Positions 16,832-26,130 are shown, counted from the first letter of the stretch. The stretch: DNA of 64,000 bases from Streptomyces showdoensis (GCF_039535475.1 NZ_BAAAXG010000026.1:3777501-3841500), one strand, 5' to 3'. The notes: a model not told the origin generated them from the letters alone. Numbers and translations are program-made.

Positions 16832-18243
16832 CCACCGAGATCAGCCACCCCGAGCTCGAGGGCCTGGGTCGGTACGAGTACGGCTGGGCCGACTCGGACG
16901 CGGCCGGTGCCGCCGCCAAGCGCGGTCTCAACGAGGACGTCGTCCGCGACATCTCCTCCAAGAAGAACGAGCCCGAGTGGATGCTGAAGCTGCGTCTCAA
17001 GGGTCTGCGGCTCTTCGACAAGAAGCCCATGCCGACCTGGGGCTCCGACCTCTCCGGCATCGACTTCGACAACATCAAGTACTTCGTGCGGTCCACCGAG
17101 AAGCAGGCCGAGTCCTGGGAGGACCTGCCGGAGGACATCAAGAACACGTACGACAAGCTCGGCATCCCGGAGGCGGAGAAGCAGCGCCTCGTCGCCGGTG
17201 TCGCCGCGCAGTACGAGTCCGAGGTCGTCTACCACCAGATCCGCGAGGACCTGGAGGAGCAGGGCGTCATCTTCGTCGACACCGACACCGCGCTGAAGGA
17301 GCACGAGGAGCTCTTCAAGGAGTACTTCGGCACCGTCATCCCGGTCGGCGACAACAAGTTCGCCTCGCTGAACACGGCCGTGTGGTCCGGCGGCTCGTTC
17401 ATCTACGTGCCGAAGGGCGTGCACGTCGAGATCCCGCTGCAGGCCTACTTCCGCATCAACACGGAGAACATGGGCCAGTTCGAGCGGACGCTGATCATCG
17501 TCGACGAGGACGCCTACGTCCACTACGTCGAGGGCTGCACCGCCCCGATCTACTCCTCCGACTCGCTGCACTCCGCGGTCGTCGAGATCATCGTGAAGAA
17601 GGGCGGCCGCTGCCGCTACACGACCATCCAGAACTGGTCGAACAACGTCTACAACCTGGTGACCAAGCGCGCCGTCGCCTATGAGGGCGCCACCATGGAG
17701 TGGGTCGACGGCAACATCGGCTCCAAGGTCACCATGAAGTACCCGGCCGTCTACCTGATGGGCGAGCACGCCAAGGGCGAGACCCTCTCCATCGCCTTCG
17801 CGGGCGAGGGCCAGCACCAGGACGCCGGCGCCAAGATGGTCCACATGGCCCCGAACACCTCCTCGAACATCGTCTCCAAGTCGGTGGCGCGAGGCGGCGG
17901 CCGCACCTCCTACCGCGGTCTCATCGAGATCGGCGAGGGCGCCCCGGGCGCCAAGTCGAACGTCCTGTGCGACGCGCTGCTCGTCGACACGATCTCCCGC
18001 TCGGACACGTACCCCTACGTGGACGTGCGCGAGGACGACGTCTCCATGGGCCACGAGGCCACCGTCTCCAAGGTCTCCGAGGACCAGCTCTTCTACCTGA
18101 TGAGCCGCGGCCTCACCGAGTTCGAGGCGATGGCCATGATCGTCCGCGGCTTCGTCGAGCCCATCGCGAAGGAGCTGCCGATGGAGTACGCGCTGGAGCT
18201 CAACCGGCTGATCGAGCTGCAGATGGAAGGTTCGGTCGGCTAA
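16828..18243 (+). CDS. sufB: Fe-S cluster assembly scaffold protein SufB
   Basis: Scaffold subunit of the SufBC2D complex on which clusters are assembled. The 471-residue protein starts [20 protein letters not shown]. It shows [40 protein letters not shown], the conserved cysteine segment [22 protein letters not shown] and the C-terminal [47 protein letters not shown] overlaps the sufR stop (ATGA). A 71-nt gap with a ribosome site (GGAAGAGA) separates it from sufD. Confidence 0.96.
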   Translation: MTTEISHPELEGLGRYEYGWADSDAAGAAAKRGLNEDVVRDISSKKNEPEWMLKLRLKGLRLFDKKPMPTWGSDLSGIDFDNIKYFVRSTEKQAESWEDLPEDIKNTYDKLGIPEAEKQRLVAGVAAQYESEVVYHQIREDLEEQGVIFVDTDTALKEHEELFKEYFGTVIPVGDNKFASLNTAVWSGGSFIYVPKGVHVEIPLQAYFRINTENMGQFERTLIIVDEDAYVHYVEGCTAPIYSSDSLHSAVVEIIVKKGGRCRYTTIQNWSNNVYNLVTKRAVAYEGATMEWVDGNIGSKVTMKYPAVYLMGEHAKGETLSIAFAGEGQHQDAGAKMVHMAPNTSSNIVSKSVARGGGRTSYRGLIEIGEGAPGAKSNVLCDALLVDTISRSDTYPYVDVREDDVSMGHEATVSKVSEDQLFYLMSRGLTEFEAMAMIVRGFVEPIAKELPMEYALELNRLIELQMEGSVG

Positions 18244-18314
18244 GGCCCCGTACCGCACCGCCACGCAGCGACCGATTTTCTTTACGTACGCAGGAAGAGA
18301 GCAAGACGACAGCC

Positions 18315-19496
18315 ATGGCTGAGGCTCAGAACATCCCCGCGGGCTCCACCACCGCGGGTTCGATCGCGGTGGCCGCCGAGTCCACCGTCGCCACGCGCAT
18401 GAGCGCCCCGCCGTCCTTCGACGTGGCGGACTTCCCCGTCCCGCACGGTCGCGAGGAGGAGTGGCGCTTCACTCCGCTGGAGCGCCTGCGCGGCCTGCAC
18501 GACGGCACCGCCGTCGCGTCCGGCGAGGGCGTCCGCGTCGACGTCGAGGCCCCCGAGGGCGTCACCGTGGAGACCGTGGGCCGCGACGACGCGCGCCTCG
18601 GCAAGGCCGGCACGCCGGTCGACCGCGTCGCCGCCCAGGCGTACACCTCCTTCGAGAAGGCCTCGGTCGTCACCGTCGCCAAGGAGGCCGTCCTCACCGA
18701 GCCGATCCGCATCGCCGTGCACGGCCAGGGCGGGGTCGCCTTCGGCCACCAGGTGATCGAGCTCGGCGCCTTCGCCGAGGCCGTCGTGGTCATCGACCAC
18801 ACCGGTGACGCGGTGCTCGCCGCCAACGTCGACTACGTGCTCGGCGACGGCGCCAAGCTGACCGTCGTCTCCGTCCAGGACTGGGACGAGAAGGCCGTCC
18901 ACGTCGCCCAGCACAACGCGCTGATCGGCCGCGACGCCTCCTTCAAGTCGGTCGTCGTGACCTTCGGCGGCGACGTCGTCCGCATCCACCCGCGGGTCAC
19001 CTACGCGGCCCCCGGCGGCGAGGCCGAGCTCTTCGGCCTGTACTTCACCGACGCCGGCCAGCACCAGGAGCACCGCCTCCTGGTCACGCACAACGTCCCG
19101 CACTGCAAGTCCAACGTGGCCTACAAGGGCGCGCTGCAGGGCCAGAACGCCCACGCGGTCTGGATCGGCGACGTCCTCATCGAGGCCGCGGCCGAGGGCA
19201 CGGACACCTACGAGCTCAACCGGAACCTGGTCCTCACCGATGGTGCCCGGGTCGACTCGGTGCCGAACCTGGAGATCGAGACCGGCGAGATCGCCGGCGC
19301 CGGCCACGCCTCCGCCACCGGCCGCTTCGACGACGAGCAGCTCTTCTACCTGATGTCCCGCGGCATCCCGGAGGCCGAGGCCCGCCGCCTCGTCGTCCGC
19401 GGCTTCTTCGCCGAGCTGGTCCAGCAGATCGGGCTCCCGGACGTCCAGGAGCGCCTGCTCGCCAAGATCGAGGCGGAGCTGGAGGCGTCCGTCTGA
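18315..19496 (+). CDS. sufD: Fe-S cluster assembly protein SufD
   Basis: Partner of SufB in the SufBC2D complex. The 393-residue protein includes HGREEEWRFTPLERLRGL near residues 42-59, PRVTYAAPGGEAELFGLYF and AGQHQEHRLLVTHNVPHCKSNVAYKGAL, which holds the conserved His/Cys pair used at the SufB-SufD interface. The C terminus [30 protein letters not shown] is shared with SufB. The ATG at 18315 follows GGAAGAGAGC; the open frame upstream is an artefact. Its TGA shares one base with the next ATG. Confidence 0.95.
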   Translation: MAEAQNIPAGSTTAGSIAVAAESTVATRMSAPPSFDVADFPVPHGREEEWRFTPLERLRGLHDGTAVASGEGVRVDVEAPEGVTVETVGRDDARLGKAGTPVDRVAAQAYTSFEKASVVTVAKEAVLTEPIRIAVHGQGGVAFGHQVIELGAFAEAVVVIDHTGDAVLAANVDYVLGDGAKLTVVSVQDWDEKAVHVAQHNALIGRDASFKSVVVTFGGDVVRIHPRVTYAAPGGEAELFGLYFTDAGQHQEHRLLVTHNVPHCKSNVAYKGALQGQNAHAVWIGDVLIEAAAEGTDTYELNRNLVLTDGARVDSVPNLEIETGEIAGAGHASATGRFDDEQLFYLMSRGIPEAEARRLVVRGFFAELVQQIGLPDVQERLLAKIEAELEASV

Positions 19497-19813
19497 TGGC
19501 CTTCGTCCGCGCCTGTGCGCTGAGCGAGCTGGAGGAGGACACCCCGAAGCGGGTGGAACTCGACGGCACGCCGGTGTCCGTGGTCCGCACCGAGGGCGAG
19601 GTGTACGCGATCCACGACATCTGCTCGCACGCGAACGTCTCCCTCTCCGAGGGCGAGGTGGAGGACTGCCAGATCGAGTGCTGGCTGCACGGCTCCGCGT
19701 TCGACCTCCGCACCGGCAAGCCGTCCGGCCTCCCCGCGACGCGCCCCGTCCCCGTATACCCCGTAAAGATCGAAGGGGACGATGTGCTCGTCTCCGTCAC
19801 CCAGGAGTCCTGA
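19496..19813 (+). CDS. Rieske-type ferredoxin of the suf operon
   Basis: A 105-residue [2Fe-2S] Rieske protein. The ligand motif CSHANVSLS near residues 42-50 and CWLHGSAFDLRTG near 60-72 gives the C-x-H...C-x2-H pattern. It resembles dioxygenase ferredoxin subunits and is a common member of actinobacterial suf operons between sufD and sufC. Role is probably electron supply or a target/helper in cluster assembly; this is not proven. Start overlaps the sufD stop (TGATG), and sufC begins 7 nt after its end. Confidence 0.92.
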   Translation: MAFVRACALSELEEDTPKRVELDGTPVSVVRTEGEVYAIHDICSHANVSLSEGEVEDCQIECWLHGSAFDLRTGKPSGLPATRPVPVYPVKIEGDDVLVSVTQES

Positions 19814-19820
19814 GTCACCC

Positions 19821-20585
19821 ATGGCAACGCTTGAAATCCACGACCTGCACGTCTCCGTCGAGGCCGAGAACGGTCCGCGCGAGATCCTCAAGGGTGTCGA
19901 CCTGACCATCAAGCAGGGCGAGACCCACGCCGTCATGGGCCCGAACGGCTCCGGCAAGTCGACCCTGGCGTACTCGCTGGCCGGCCACCCGAAGTACACG
20001 ATCACCGGCGGCACCGTCACCCTCGACGGTGAGGACGTCCTGGAGATGTCGGTCGACGAGCGCGCCCGCGCCGGCGTCTTCCTGGCCATGCAGTACCCGG
20101 TCGAGGTCCCCGGCGTCTCGGTCTCCAACTTCCTGCGCACCTCCGCCACCGCCGTCCGCGGCGAGGCCCCCAAGCTGCGCACCTGGGTGAAGGAGGTCAA
20201 GTCCGCGATGGAGCAGCTCCAGATGGACCCGGCCTTCGCCGAGCGCAACGTCAACGAGGGCTTCTCCGGCGGCGAGAAGAAGCGCCACGAGATCCTCCAG
20301 CTCGAGCTGCTCAAGCCGAAGATCGCGATCCTCGACGAGACCGACTCCGGCCTCGACGTCGACGCGCTGCGCATCGTCTCCGAGGGCGTCAACCGCGTCC
20401 GCGAGACCGGCGAGGTCGGCACCCTGCTGATCACGCACTACACGCGGATCCTCCGCTACATCAAGCCCGACTTCGTGCACGTCTTCGCGAACGGCCGCAT
20501 CGTCGAGTCCGGTGGCGCCGAGCTCGCCGACCAGCTGGAGAACGAGGGCTACGACAAGTACGTGAAGGGTGGCGCATCCGCGTGA
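19821..20585 (+). CDS. sufC: Fe-S cluster assembly ATPase SufC
   Basis: ABC-type ATPase powering the SufBCD scaffold. The 254-residue protein has Walker A GPNGSGKSTLAYSLAG near residues 39-54, the SufC-specific Q-loop region FLAMQYPVEVPGVSVSNFLR, the signature FSGGEKKRHEILQLELL and Walker B KIAILDETDSGLDVDAL. H-loop histidine in LLITHYTRIL. ATG at 19821 (MATLEIHDLHVS) follows GGAGTCC. Its TGA overlaps the sufS GTG. Confidence 0.96.
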   Translation: MATLEIHDLHVSVEAENGPREILKGVDLTIKQGETHAVMGPNGSGKSTLAYSLAGHPKYTITGGTVTLDGEDVLEMSVDERARAGVFLAMQYPVEVPGVSVSNFLRTSATAVRGEAPKLRTWVKEVKSAMEQLQMDPAFAERNVNEGFSGGEKKRHEILQLELLKPKIAILDETDSGLDVDALRIVSEGVNRVRETGEVGTLLITHYTRILRYIKPDFVHVFANGRIVESGGAELADQLENEGYDKYVKGGASA

Positions 20586-21850
20586 CTTCCGCCCATCAGG
20601 GGCTGACCGGCCTCCTCGACACCGAGGCGATCCGCAAGGACTTCCCGCTCCTGGATCGTCTGGTCCACGACGACAAGAAGATCGTCTACCTGGACTCCGC
20701 GGCCACCTCGCAGAAGCCGCGCCAGGTCCTCGACGCTCTCAACGCGTACTACGAGCGGCACAACGCCAACGTCCACCGCGGTGTCTACACGGTCGCCGAG
20801 GAGGCCACCGCGCTGTACGAGGGCGCCCGCGACAAGGTCGCCGCCTTCATCAACGCGCCGAGCCGCGACGAGGTGATCTTCACCAAGAACGCCTCCGAGT
20901 CGCTCAACCTCGTGGCCAACATGCTGGGCTGGGCCGAAGAGCCCTACCGCGTGGACCACGAGACCGAGATCGTCATCACCGAGATGGAGCACCACTCCAA
21001 CATCGTCCCGTGGCAGCTGCTCGCGCAGCGCACCGGCGCGAAGCTGAAGTGGTTCGGCCTCACCGACGACGGCCGGCTCGACCTGTCGAACATAGAGGAA
21101 CTGATCACGGAGAAGACCAAGGTGGTCTCCTTCACCCTGGTCTCCAACCTCCTCGGCACGATCAACCCGGTCGAGACGATCATCCGCCGGGCCCAGGAGG
21201 TCGGTGCGCTGGTCTGCATCGACGCCTCCCAGGCCGCGCCGCACATGGTGCTCGACGTGCAGGCGCTGCAGGCCGACTTCGTGGCCTTCACCGGCCACAA
21301 GATGTGCGGCCCGACCGGCATCGGCGTGCTGTGGGGCCGCCAGGAGCTCCTGGAGGACCTGCCGCCGTTCCTCGGTGGCGGCGAGATGATCGAGACCGTC
21401 TCGATGCACTCCTCCACCTACGCGCCGGCCCCGCACAAGTTCGAGGCGGGTACGCCCCCGATCGCGCAGGCCGTCGGCCTCGGCGCGGCCGTGGACTACC
21501 TGTCGGCGATCGGCATGGAGAACATCGCGCGCCACGAGCACGCGATCACCGAGTACGCCGTCCGCCGCCTCCAGGAGGTTCCGGACCTGCGGATCATCGG
21601 CCCCACCACGGCCGAGGACCGCGGCGCGGCGATCTCCTTCACGCTCGGCGACATCCACCCGCACGACGTGGGCCAGGTCCTCGACGAGCAGGGCATCGCC
21701 GTCCGCGTGGGTCACCACTGCGCGCGCCCGGTCTGCCTGCGGTACGGAATTCCCGCGACCACGCGAGCGTCGTTCTATCTGTACTCCACCCCGGGCGAGG
21801 TCGACGCCCTCGTCGCGGGTCTGGAGCACGTACGGAACTTCTTCGGCTAG
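20582..21850 (+). CDS. sufS: Cysteine desulfurase SufS
   Basis: Pyridoxal-phosphate enzyme that removes sulfur from cysteine and holds it as a persulfide for transfer to SufU. The 422-residue protein has the PLP lysine in FVAFTGHKMCGPTGIGVLWG and the catalytic cysteine in RVGHHCARPVC (about Cys380), plus EMEHHSNIVPWQ. GTG start overlaps sufC (GTGA). Group II (SufS/CsdA) type by sequence. Followed 10 nt later by sufU. Confidence 0.95.
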   Translation: MTSAHQGLTGLLDTEAIRKDFPLLDRLVHDDKKIVYLDSAATSQKPRQVLDALNAYYERHNANVHRGVYTVAEEATALYEGARDKVAAFINAPSRDEVIFTKNASESLNLVANMLGWAEEPYRVDHETEIVITEMEHHSNIVPWQLLAQRTGAKLKWFGLTDDGRLDLSNIEELITEKTKVVSFTLVSNLLGTINPVETIIRRAQEVGALVCIDASQAAPHMVLDVQALQADFVAFTGHKMCGPTGIGVLWGRQELLEDLPPFLGGGEMIETVSMHSSTYAPAPHKFEAGTPPIAQAVGLGAAVDYLSAIGMENIARHEHAITEYAVRRLQEVPDLRIIGPTTAEDRGAAISFTLGDIHPHDVGQVLDEQGIAVRVGHHCARPVCLRYGIPATTRASFYLYSTPGEVDALVAGLEHVRNFFG

Positions 21851-21860
21851 GGGACGCCTC

Positions 21861-22328
21861 GTGAAGCTGGATTCGATGTACCAGGACGTCATCCTGGACC
21901 ACTACAAGCACCCGCACGGGCGCGGTCTGCGGGACGGCGACGCCGAGGTGCACCACGTCAACCCGACCTGTGGTGACGAGATCACGCTCCGCGTGAAGTA
22001 CGACGGCTCGCGCATCGAGGACGTGTCGTACGAGGGACAGGGCTGCTCCATCAGCCAGGCCTCGGCGTCCGTCCTCAACGAGCTGCTCGTCGGCAAGGAG
22101 CTGGCCGAGGCGCAGCAGATCCAGGGCACCTTCCTGGAGCTGATGCAGTCCAAGGGCCAGATCGAGCCGGACGACGCGATGGAGGAGATCCTGGAGGACG
22201 CGGTCGCGTTCGCCGGTGTCTCGAAGTACCCGGCCCGGGTGAAGTGCGCGCTGCTCAGCTGGATGGCGTGGAAGGACGCGACCGCCCAGGCCCTGGGAGA
22301 CGGTGTCGCTGAGAGGAAGTCGGCATGA
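21861..22328 (+). CDS. sufU: Sulfur-transfer protein SufU
   Basis: A 155-residue SufU/NifU-N-like protein that accepts sulfur from SufS. Conserved ligands are visible: NPTCGDEITLRV near residue 37, the second cysteine in YEGQGCSISQASASV near 66, and the third in YPARVKCALLSWMAW near 129. In the family these bind zinc and relay the persulfide. GTG start (VKLDSMYQDVILDHYKHP) has GGGGACG just upstream. Its stop overlaps the start of the next gene. Confidence 0.94.
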   Translation: MKLDSMYQDVILDHYKHPHGRGLRDGDAEVHHVNPTCGDEITLRVKYDGSRIEDVSYEGQGCSISQASASVLNELLVGKELAEAQQIQGTFLELMQSKGQIEPDDAMEEILEDAVAFAGVSKYPARVKCALLSWMAWKDATAQALGDGVAERKSA

Positions 22329-22663
22329 CCGAGAACGCCGAGGCCACGATGAAGCCGGCCTCCGAGGAAGAAGTCCGCGAGGCGCTGTACGACGTCGTCG
22401 ACCCCGAGCTGGGGATCGACGTGGTCAACCTGGGCCTCATCTACGGCATCCACATCGACGACTCGAACGTCGCGACGCTGGACATGACCCTGACGTCGGC
22501 GGCCTGCCCGCTGACCGACGTGATCGAGGACCAGGCGAAGGCCGCCACCGACGGCATCGTCAACGAGCTGAAGATCAACTGGGTCTGGATGCCCCCGTGG
22601 GGCCCGGACAAGATCACGGACGACGGCCGCGAGCAGCTGCGCGCGCTCGGGTTCAACGTCTGA
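22325..22663 (+). CDS. sufT: Metal-sulfur cluster assembly factor (SufT/DUF59 family)
   Basis: A 112-residue MIP18/PaaD-like protein. The domain spans VREALYDVVDPELGIDVVNLGLIYGI (residues 18-43), MTLTSAACPLTDVIEDQ, which carries the single conserved cysteine, and INWVWMPPWGPDKITDDGREQLRALGF. These proteins help deliver or mature Fe-S clusters. ATG overlaps the sufU stop (ATGA). Last gene of the operon; a strong hairpin follows 22 nt later. Confidence 0.92.
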   Translation: MTENAEATMKPASEEEVREALYDVVDPELGIDVVNLGLIYGIHIDDSNVATLDMTLTSAACPLTDVIEDQAKAATDGIVNELKINWVWMPPWGPDKITDDGREQLRALGFNV

Positions 22664-22684
22664 TCCCCGCCTGACGGCAGGTGC

Positions 22685-22718
22685 CGAGGGCCGCACTCCT
22701 TCCGGAGTGCGGCCCTCG
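22685..22718. terminator. Strong terminator of the suf operon
   Basis: A perfect 15-bp stem (CGAGGGCCGCACTCC / GGAGTGCGGCCCTCG) with a TTCC loop, between the convergent sufT and the next minus-strand gene. Likely acts both ways. Confidence 0.85.
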
Positions 22719-22735
22719 CGCGCGTTCCGGAGGCC

Positions 22736-23800
22736 TCAGAGGACTCCGGCCGTCTGGGCCAGCACCGGGCCCAGGTTCTCCTTGCGCATGCGCTGGTCCA
22801 CGTAGAGCAGGGCGGAGACCAGGGGCTGGAGGGGGGCCAGCAGGGCCTGGCAGGCGATGCTGCCGATCAGGACGACGCCCATCACGACGGACATCGAGCC
22901 GAGGACCTCGGTGGGGGCGGTGTCGGCGTCGAAGTCCATCGTCGACATCGGGATCCAGGCGATCAGCGAGAACACCTGCTGGATCGCCCAGTTGACCACG
23001 GCCGCGATCGCGGCCGTGGCGATCGTGCAGCCGAAGATCCGCCACCAGGAGCCGCGGACCAGCTCGGCGGAGCGGCGCAGCGCGGCCAGGCCGCCCGCGC
23101 CCTCGATGACCGCGGCCGCGGGGGCCAGGCTGAACTTCACCCAGAGCCAGAGGCCGAAGGGGACGGTCGCCAGGGCGCCCAGGAAGAACACCACGCCGGC
23201 GATCGCGGGGCCCACGCCCTCGTCGCTCCCGGACGCGCCGATGCCCGCGATCATGCCGAACATCAGGAAGCCGAAGCCGACGATGAAGAGCAGCACCGGC
23301 ACGAACATGGCCAGCATCGACAGGACGACCGCGCTCAGCACCGTGCCCACCCGGGACCAGGACCGGCGCCAGACGGCCCCGAAGCCCACGGTGCGGCCGA
23401 GCACCGCCTCCTGCGCCACGACCGGGGCGGCGGCGTAGACCAGGGCGTTGGCCAGCACCAGGCAGAGCACCCCGGTCAGCCAGACGCCGCCGAAGGCGAG
23501 CATCAACCCCCGGATGTCGGCGATGTCGGGGTCCTGGCCGTGCGGGAGGTTCGAGAGCCGGTCGATGTTGTCCGACACGGCGTTCCAGGCGACCAGGACC
23601 GCGCCGAGGACGAGCGCCGTCGCCACCCCGAAGGCGGTCACGGCCACGCCGAGGAGCGGTTTCCAGTAGCGGCCGAAGGCGCTGAACGCGCCGGTCAGGA
23701 TCTGGCCGAAGGACATCGGCGCCAGGGGTATGACGCCGGGCTTCGGCGGTGGCGGCGGGGGAGCGTATCCGTATCCGTACGGCCCCGAGGGATATGTCAT
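22736..23800 (-). CDS. Multi-pass membrane protein with Pro-rich N terminus
   Basis: A 354-residue protein beginning MTYPSGPYGYGYAPPPPPPKPG, a cytoplasmic Gly/Tyr/Pro-rich leader, followed by MSFGQILTGAFSAFGRYWKPLLG and about six helices. It belongs to the group annotated as glycerophosphoryl diester phosphodiesterase membrane-domain or DUF7544/7847-like proteins, but has no phosphodiesterase catalytic part. RSAELVRGSWWRIFG is a family hallmark. Function unknown, probably membrane organisation. The start shares a 40-nt divergent region with the SMR gene. Confidence 0.8.
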   Translation of the reverse strand: MTYPSGPYGYGYAPPPPPPKPGVIPLAPMSFGQILTGAFSAFGRYWKPLLGVAVTAFGVATALVLGAVLVAWNAVSDNIDRLSNLPHGQDPDIADIRGLMLAFGGVWLTGVLCLVLANALVYAAAPVVAQEAVLGRTVGFGAVWRRSWSRVGTVLSAVVLSMLAMFVPVLLFIVGFGFLMFGMIAGIGASGSDEGVGPAIAGVVFFLGALATVPFGLWLWVKFSLAPAAAVIEGAGGLAALRRSAELVRGSWWRIFGCTIATAAIAAVVNWAIQQVFSLIAWIPMSTMDFDADTAPTEVLGSMSVVMGVVLIGSIACQALLAPLQPLVSALLYVDQRMRKENLGPVLAQTAGVL

Positions 23801-23824
23801 GCGCACACCGTAGCGCCGGTCGTT

Positions 23825-23840
23825 GTGTACGCTCGTACAC
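23825..23840. promoter_or_regulatory. Palindromic operator over the -10 of the SMR/TetR operon
   Basis: GTGTACG-CT-CGTACAC ends immediately before the ATG at 23841. TACGCT (23828-23833) inside it is a -10-like hexamer ending 7 nt before that ATG. A TetR dimer bound here would block the promoter; the TetR gene is the second gene of the operon. Confidence 0.7.
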
Positions 23841-24161
23841 ATGGGATACGGACTGCTCGCGGGCGCCATAGCGGCGGAGATCGTCGCCACCACCTCCATG
23901 AAGTACAGCGAGGGCTTCTCCAGACTGGTGCCCTCGCTGATCACCGGCGCCGGCTACCTGATCGCCTTCGCCCTGCTCGCCCAGGCGCTCAAGACCCTCC
24001 AGGTCGGCACCGCCTACGCCATCTGGTCCGGGGTCGGCACCGCCGCCGTCGCCGCGATCGGCGCGCTCTTCCTCGGCGAGTCCCTGAACCTCGCCAAGAT
24101 CGCCGGCATCGTGCTGATCATCGCCGGGGTCGCCGTCCTCAACCTGGGCGGCGCGCACTGA
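23841..24161 (+). CDS. Small multidrug resistance (SMR) efflux protein
   Basis: A 106-residue four-helix EmrE/QacE-type transporter. It starts MGYGLLAGAIAAEIVATTSMKYSEGF with the essential membrane glutamate at residue 13 (AAEIVATTSMK), and continues AYAIWSGVGTAAVAAIGALFLGESL. These proteins exchange protons for cationic drugs as dimers. ATG at 23841 directly follows the operator and lacks a Shine-Dalgarno. Its stop overlaps the TetR start (TGATG), so pump and regulator are co-translated. Confidence 0.92.
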   Translation: MGYGLLAGAIAAEIVATTSMKYSEGFSRLVPSLITGAGYLIAFALLAQALKTLQVGTAYAIWSGVGTAAVAAIGALFLGESLNLAKIAGIVLIIAGVAVLNLGGAH

Positions 24162-24721
24162 TGGCCCGGCCCCGGCGGTACGACCCCGAGCGCCGCGACC
24201 GGATCGTCGACGCGGCCCTGCGCGTCGTCGGCCGCGCCGGCATCGCCGGGCTCAGCCACCGCACCGTCGCCGCCGAGGCCGACGTGCCGCTCGGCTCCAC
24301 CACGTACCACTTCGGCTCCCTCGACGAACTCCTCGTCGCCGCCCTGCGCCGCGCCAACGACAACTTCGGCCGCGCGCTGCGCGAGAGCCCCGGCCTCGCC
24401 GACCCGGCGGCCGACCTCGCCGCCGTCCTGGCCCGCCTCATCGGCACGTGGCTCGGCGGCGAACGGACCGGCGTGGAGCTGGAGTACGAGCTCTACCTCG
24501 CCGCCCTGCGCCGCCCCGCCCTGCGCCCCGTCGCCGCCGAATGGGCCGAGGACGTCAGCGCCTGCCTGGCCCCGCGCACCGACCCGGCCACCGCCCGCGC
24601 CGTCATCGCCCTCATGGACGGCATCTGCCTCCAGGTCCTCCTCACCGACGGCAGGTACGACGAGGAGTACGCCCGCGAGATGCTCGGCCGGGTGCTCGGC
24701 GGCGCCGCCCCGAAGGGCTGA
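24161..24721 (+). CDS. TetR-family transcriptional regulator
   Basis: A 186-residue regulator. The N-terminal helix-turn-helix spans [48 protein letters not shown] (residues 9-56); the rest is a helical ligand-binding domain. It overlaps the SMR gene by one base and most likely represses that pump by binding the palindrome at 23825-23840. Inducing ligand unknown. Confidence 0.9.
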   Translation: MARPRRYDPERRDRIVDAALRVVGRAGIAGLSHRTVAAEADVPLGSTTYHFGSLDELLVAALRRANDNFGRALRESPGLADPAADLAAVLARLIGTWLGGERTGVELEYELYLAALRRPALRPVAAEWAEDVSACLAPRTDPATARAVIALMDGICLQVLLTDGRYDEEYAREMLGRVLGGAAPKG

Positions 24722-24817
24722 ACGAAGCGCCGAAGACCCGCCCCCGGGACTCGTCCGAACCGCCAGGGAGGCGGACCGACACCTGAGACCGGTTGGCCCG
24801 CGCGGGGGCCCGCCGGT

Positions 24818-24823
24818 TAGGTT
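24818..24823 (+). promoter_or_regulatory. -10-like TAGGTT for dapD, leaderless arrangement
   Basis: TAGGTT ends 7 nt before the dapD ATG with no Shine-Dalgarno between. TTGGCC at 24793-24798 is a plausible -35, 19 nt upstream. Confidence 0.55.
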
Positions 24824-24830
24824 TTCCGTC

Positions 24831-25814
24831 ATGACCACTGCTCCTCGCACCACCGGCGCCGTCGCCGCCGGCCTCGCCACCATCGCCGGCGACGGCACCG
24901 TTCTCGACACCTGGTTCCCCGCCCCCGAGCTCACCGCCGCCCCCGGCCCCGCCGGCACCGAGCGGCTCGGCCCCGACGAGGCCGTCAACGCCCTCGGCGA
25001 AGGCGCCGCCAAGGCCCTCGGCGTGGACGCCCGCCGCGGTGTCGAGGTGGTCGCCGTCCGCACCGTCATCGCCTCGCTCGACGACAAGCCGCTCGACGCC
25101 CACGACGCCTACCTGCGCCTCCACCTGCTCAGCCACCGGCTGGTCAAGCCGCACGGCCAGAGCCTGGACGGCATGTTCGGCCTGCTCGCCAACGTCGCCT
25201 GGACCTCGCTCGGCCCGGTCGCCGTCGACGACATCGAGAAGGTGCGGCTCAACGCCCGCGCCGAGGGCCTGCACCTCCAGGTCACCTCGATCGACAAGTT
25301 CCCCCGCATGACCGACTACGTCGCGCCCGCCGGCGTCCGCATCGCCGACGCCGACCGGGTCCGCCTCGGCGCGCACCTCGCCGCCGGCACCACCGTCATG
25401 CACGAGGGCTTCGTCAACTTCAACGCCGGCACCCTCGGCACCTCCATGGTCGAGGGCCGCATCTCGGCCGGCGTCGTCGTCGGCGACGGCTCCGACATCG
25501 GCGGCGGCGCCTCCACGATGGGCACCCTCTCCGGCGGCGGCAACGTCGTCATCTCCATCGGCGAGCGCTGCCTGATCGGCGCCGAGGCGGGCGTCGGCAT
25601 CGCCCTGGGCGACGAGTGCGTCGTCGAGGCCGGTCTCTACGTCACGGCCGGCACCCGGGTCACCATGCCCGACGGCCAGATCGTCAAGGCCCGCGAGCTC
25701 TCCGGCGCCTCGAACATCCTCTTCCGCCGCAACTCGGTCTCCGGCGCCGTCGAGGCCCGCCCGAACAACGCGGTCTGGGGCGGCCTGAACGAGATCCTCC
25801 ACAGCCACAACTGA
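24831..25814 (+). CDS. dapD: 2,3,4,5-tetrahydropyridine-2,6-dicarboxylate N-succinyltransferase
   Basis: Lysine/diaminopimelate pathway enzyme using succinyl-CoA. The 327-residue actinobacterial-type protein has an N-terminal alpha/beta part, then a left-handed beta-helix with hexapeptide repeats from about residue 170 ([59 protein letters not shown]). The active-site region GSMVEGRIS is intact and the C terminus reads [16 protein letters not shown]. It lies alone in its own transcript. ATG at 24831 has a -10-like hexamer at leaderless distance. Confidence 0.94.
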   Translation: MTTAPRTTGAVAAGLATIAGDGTVLDTWFPAPELTAAPGPAGTERLGPDEAVNALGEGAAKALGVDARRGVEVVAVRTVIASLDDKPLDAHDAYLRLHLLSHRLVKPHGQSLDGMFGLLANVAWTSLGPVAVDDIEKVRLNARAEGLHLQVTSIDKFPRMTDYVAPAGVRIADADRVRLGAHLAAGTTVMHEGFVNFNAGTLGTSMVEGRISAGVVVGDGSDIGGGASTMGTLSGGGNVVISIGERCLIGAEAGVGIALGDECVVEAGLYVTAGTRVTMPDGQIVKARELSGASNILFRRNSVSGAVEARPNNAVWGGLNEILHSHN

Positions 25815-25821
25815 CCCGTGG

Positions 25822-25850
25822 GTCCCCGCGTTGACAGGGCGCGGGGGCCG
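25822..25850 (+). terminator. Hairpin after dapD whose loop carries a TTGACA
   Basis: GGGTCCCCGCG-type left arm (25822-25831) pairs with CGCGGGGGCC (25841-25850), about 10 bp with one G-U. The loop holds TTGACA (25832-25837), which with GAGAGT (25855-25860, 17-nt spacer) could be the promoter of the next gene. Confidence 0.5.
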
Positions 25851-25883
25851 TACGAGAGTCACACAGGCGAGGGGAAGGTCGAC

Positions 25884-26117
25884 ATGACGACCAGGATCAG
25901 CGGGACGCCCAGGGCGCGGTCGGTGCTCACCGGCGCGTTCGCCGTCGCGGCGGCGGTGCTCCCGGCGGGCACGGCCGAGGCCGACGAGACGCACAGCCAC
26001 TCCCACAACGGGCCGCACGTGTCGCTGATCTCCACCGGGCAGATCGACGACCCGCTGGAGGACGTCCTGGAGCACGCCGCGATCCTCGGCAGCACCCGCA
26101 CGACCGACTCCGCCTGA
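25884..26117 (+). CDS. Small secreted peptide, His-rich (77 aa)
   Basis: A 77-residue protein. Residues 1-33 form a signal peptide (RISGTPRARS, then VLTGAFAVAAAVLPAG, probable cleavage near TAEADE). The mature ~43 residues read as THSHSHNGPHVSLISTGQIDDP, then LEDVLEHAAILG. The HSHSHNGPH cluster could bind metal. I recall similar short secreted Streptomyces proteins but know no function. ATG at 25884 has GGGGAAGG 5 nt upstream. It has its own likely promoter and terminator, so it is expressed as a single gene. Confidence 0.7.
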   Translation: MTTRISGTPRARSVLTGAFAVAAAVLPAGTAEADETHSHSHNGPHVSLISTGQIDDPLEDVLEHAAILGSTRTTDSA

Positions 26118-26130
26118 CGCTCCGCACACC

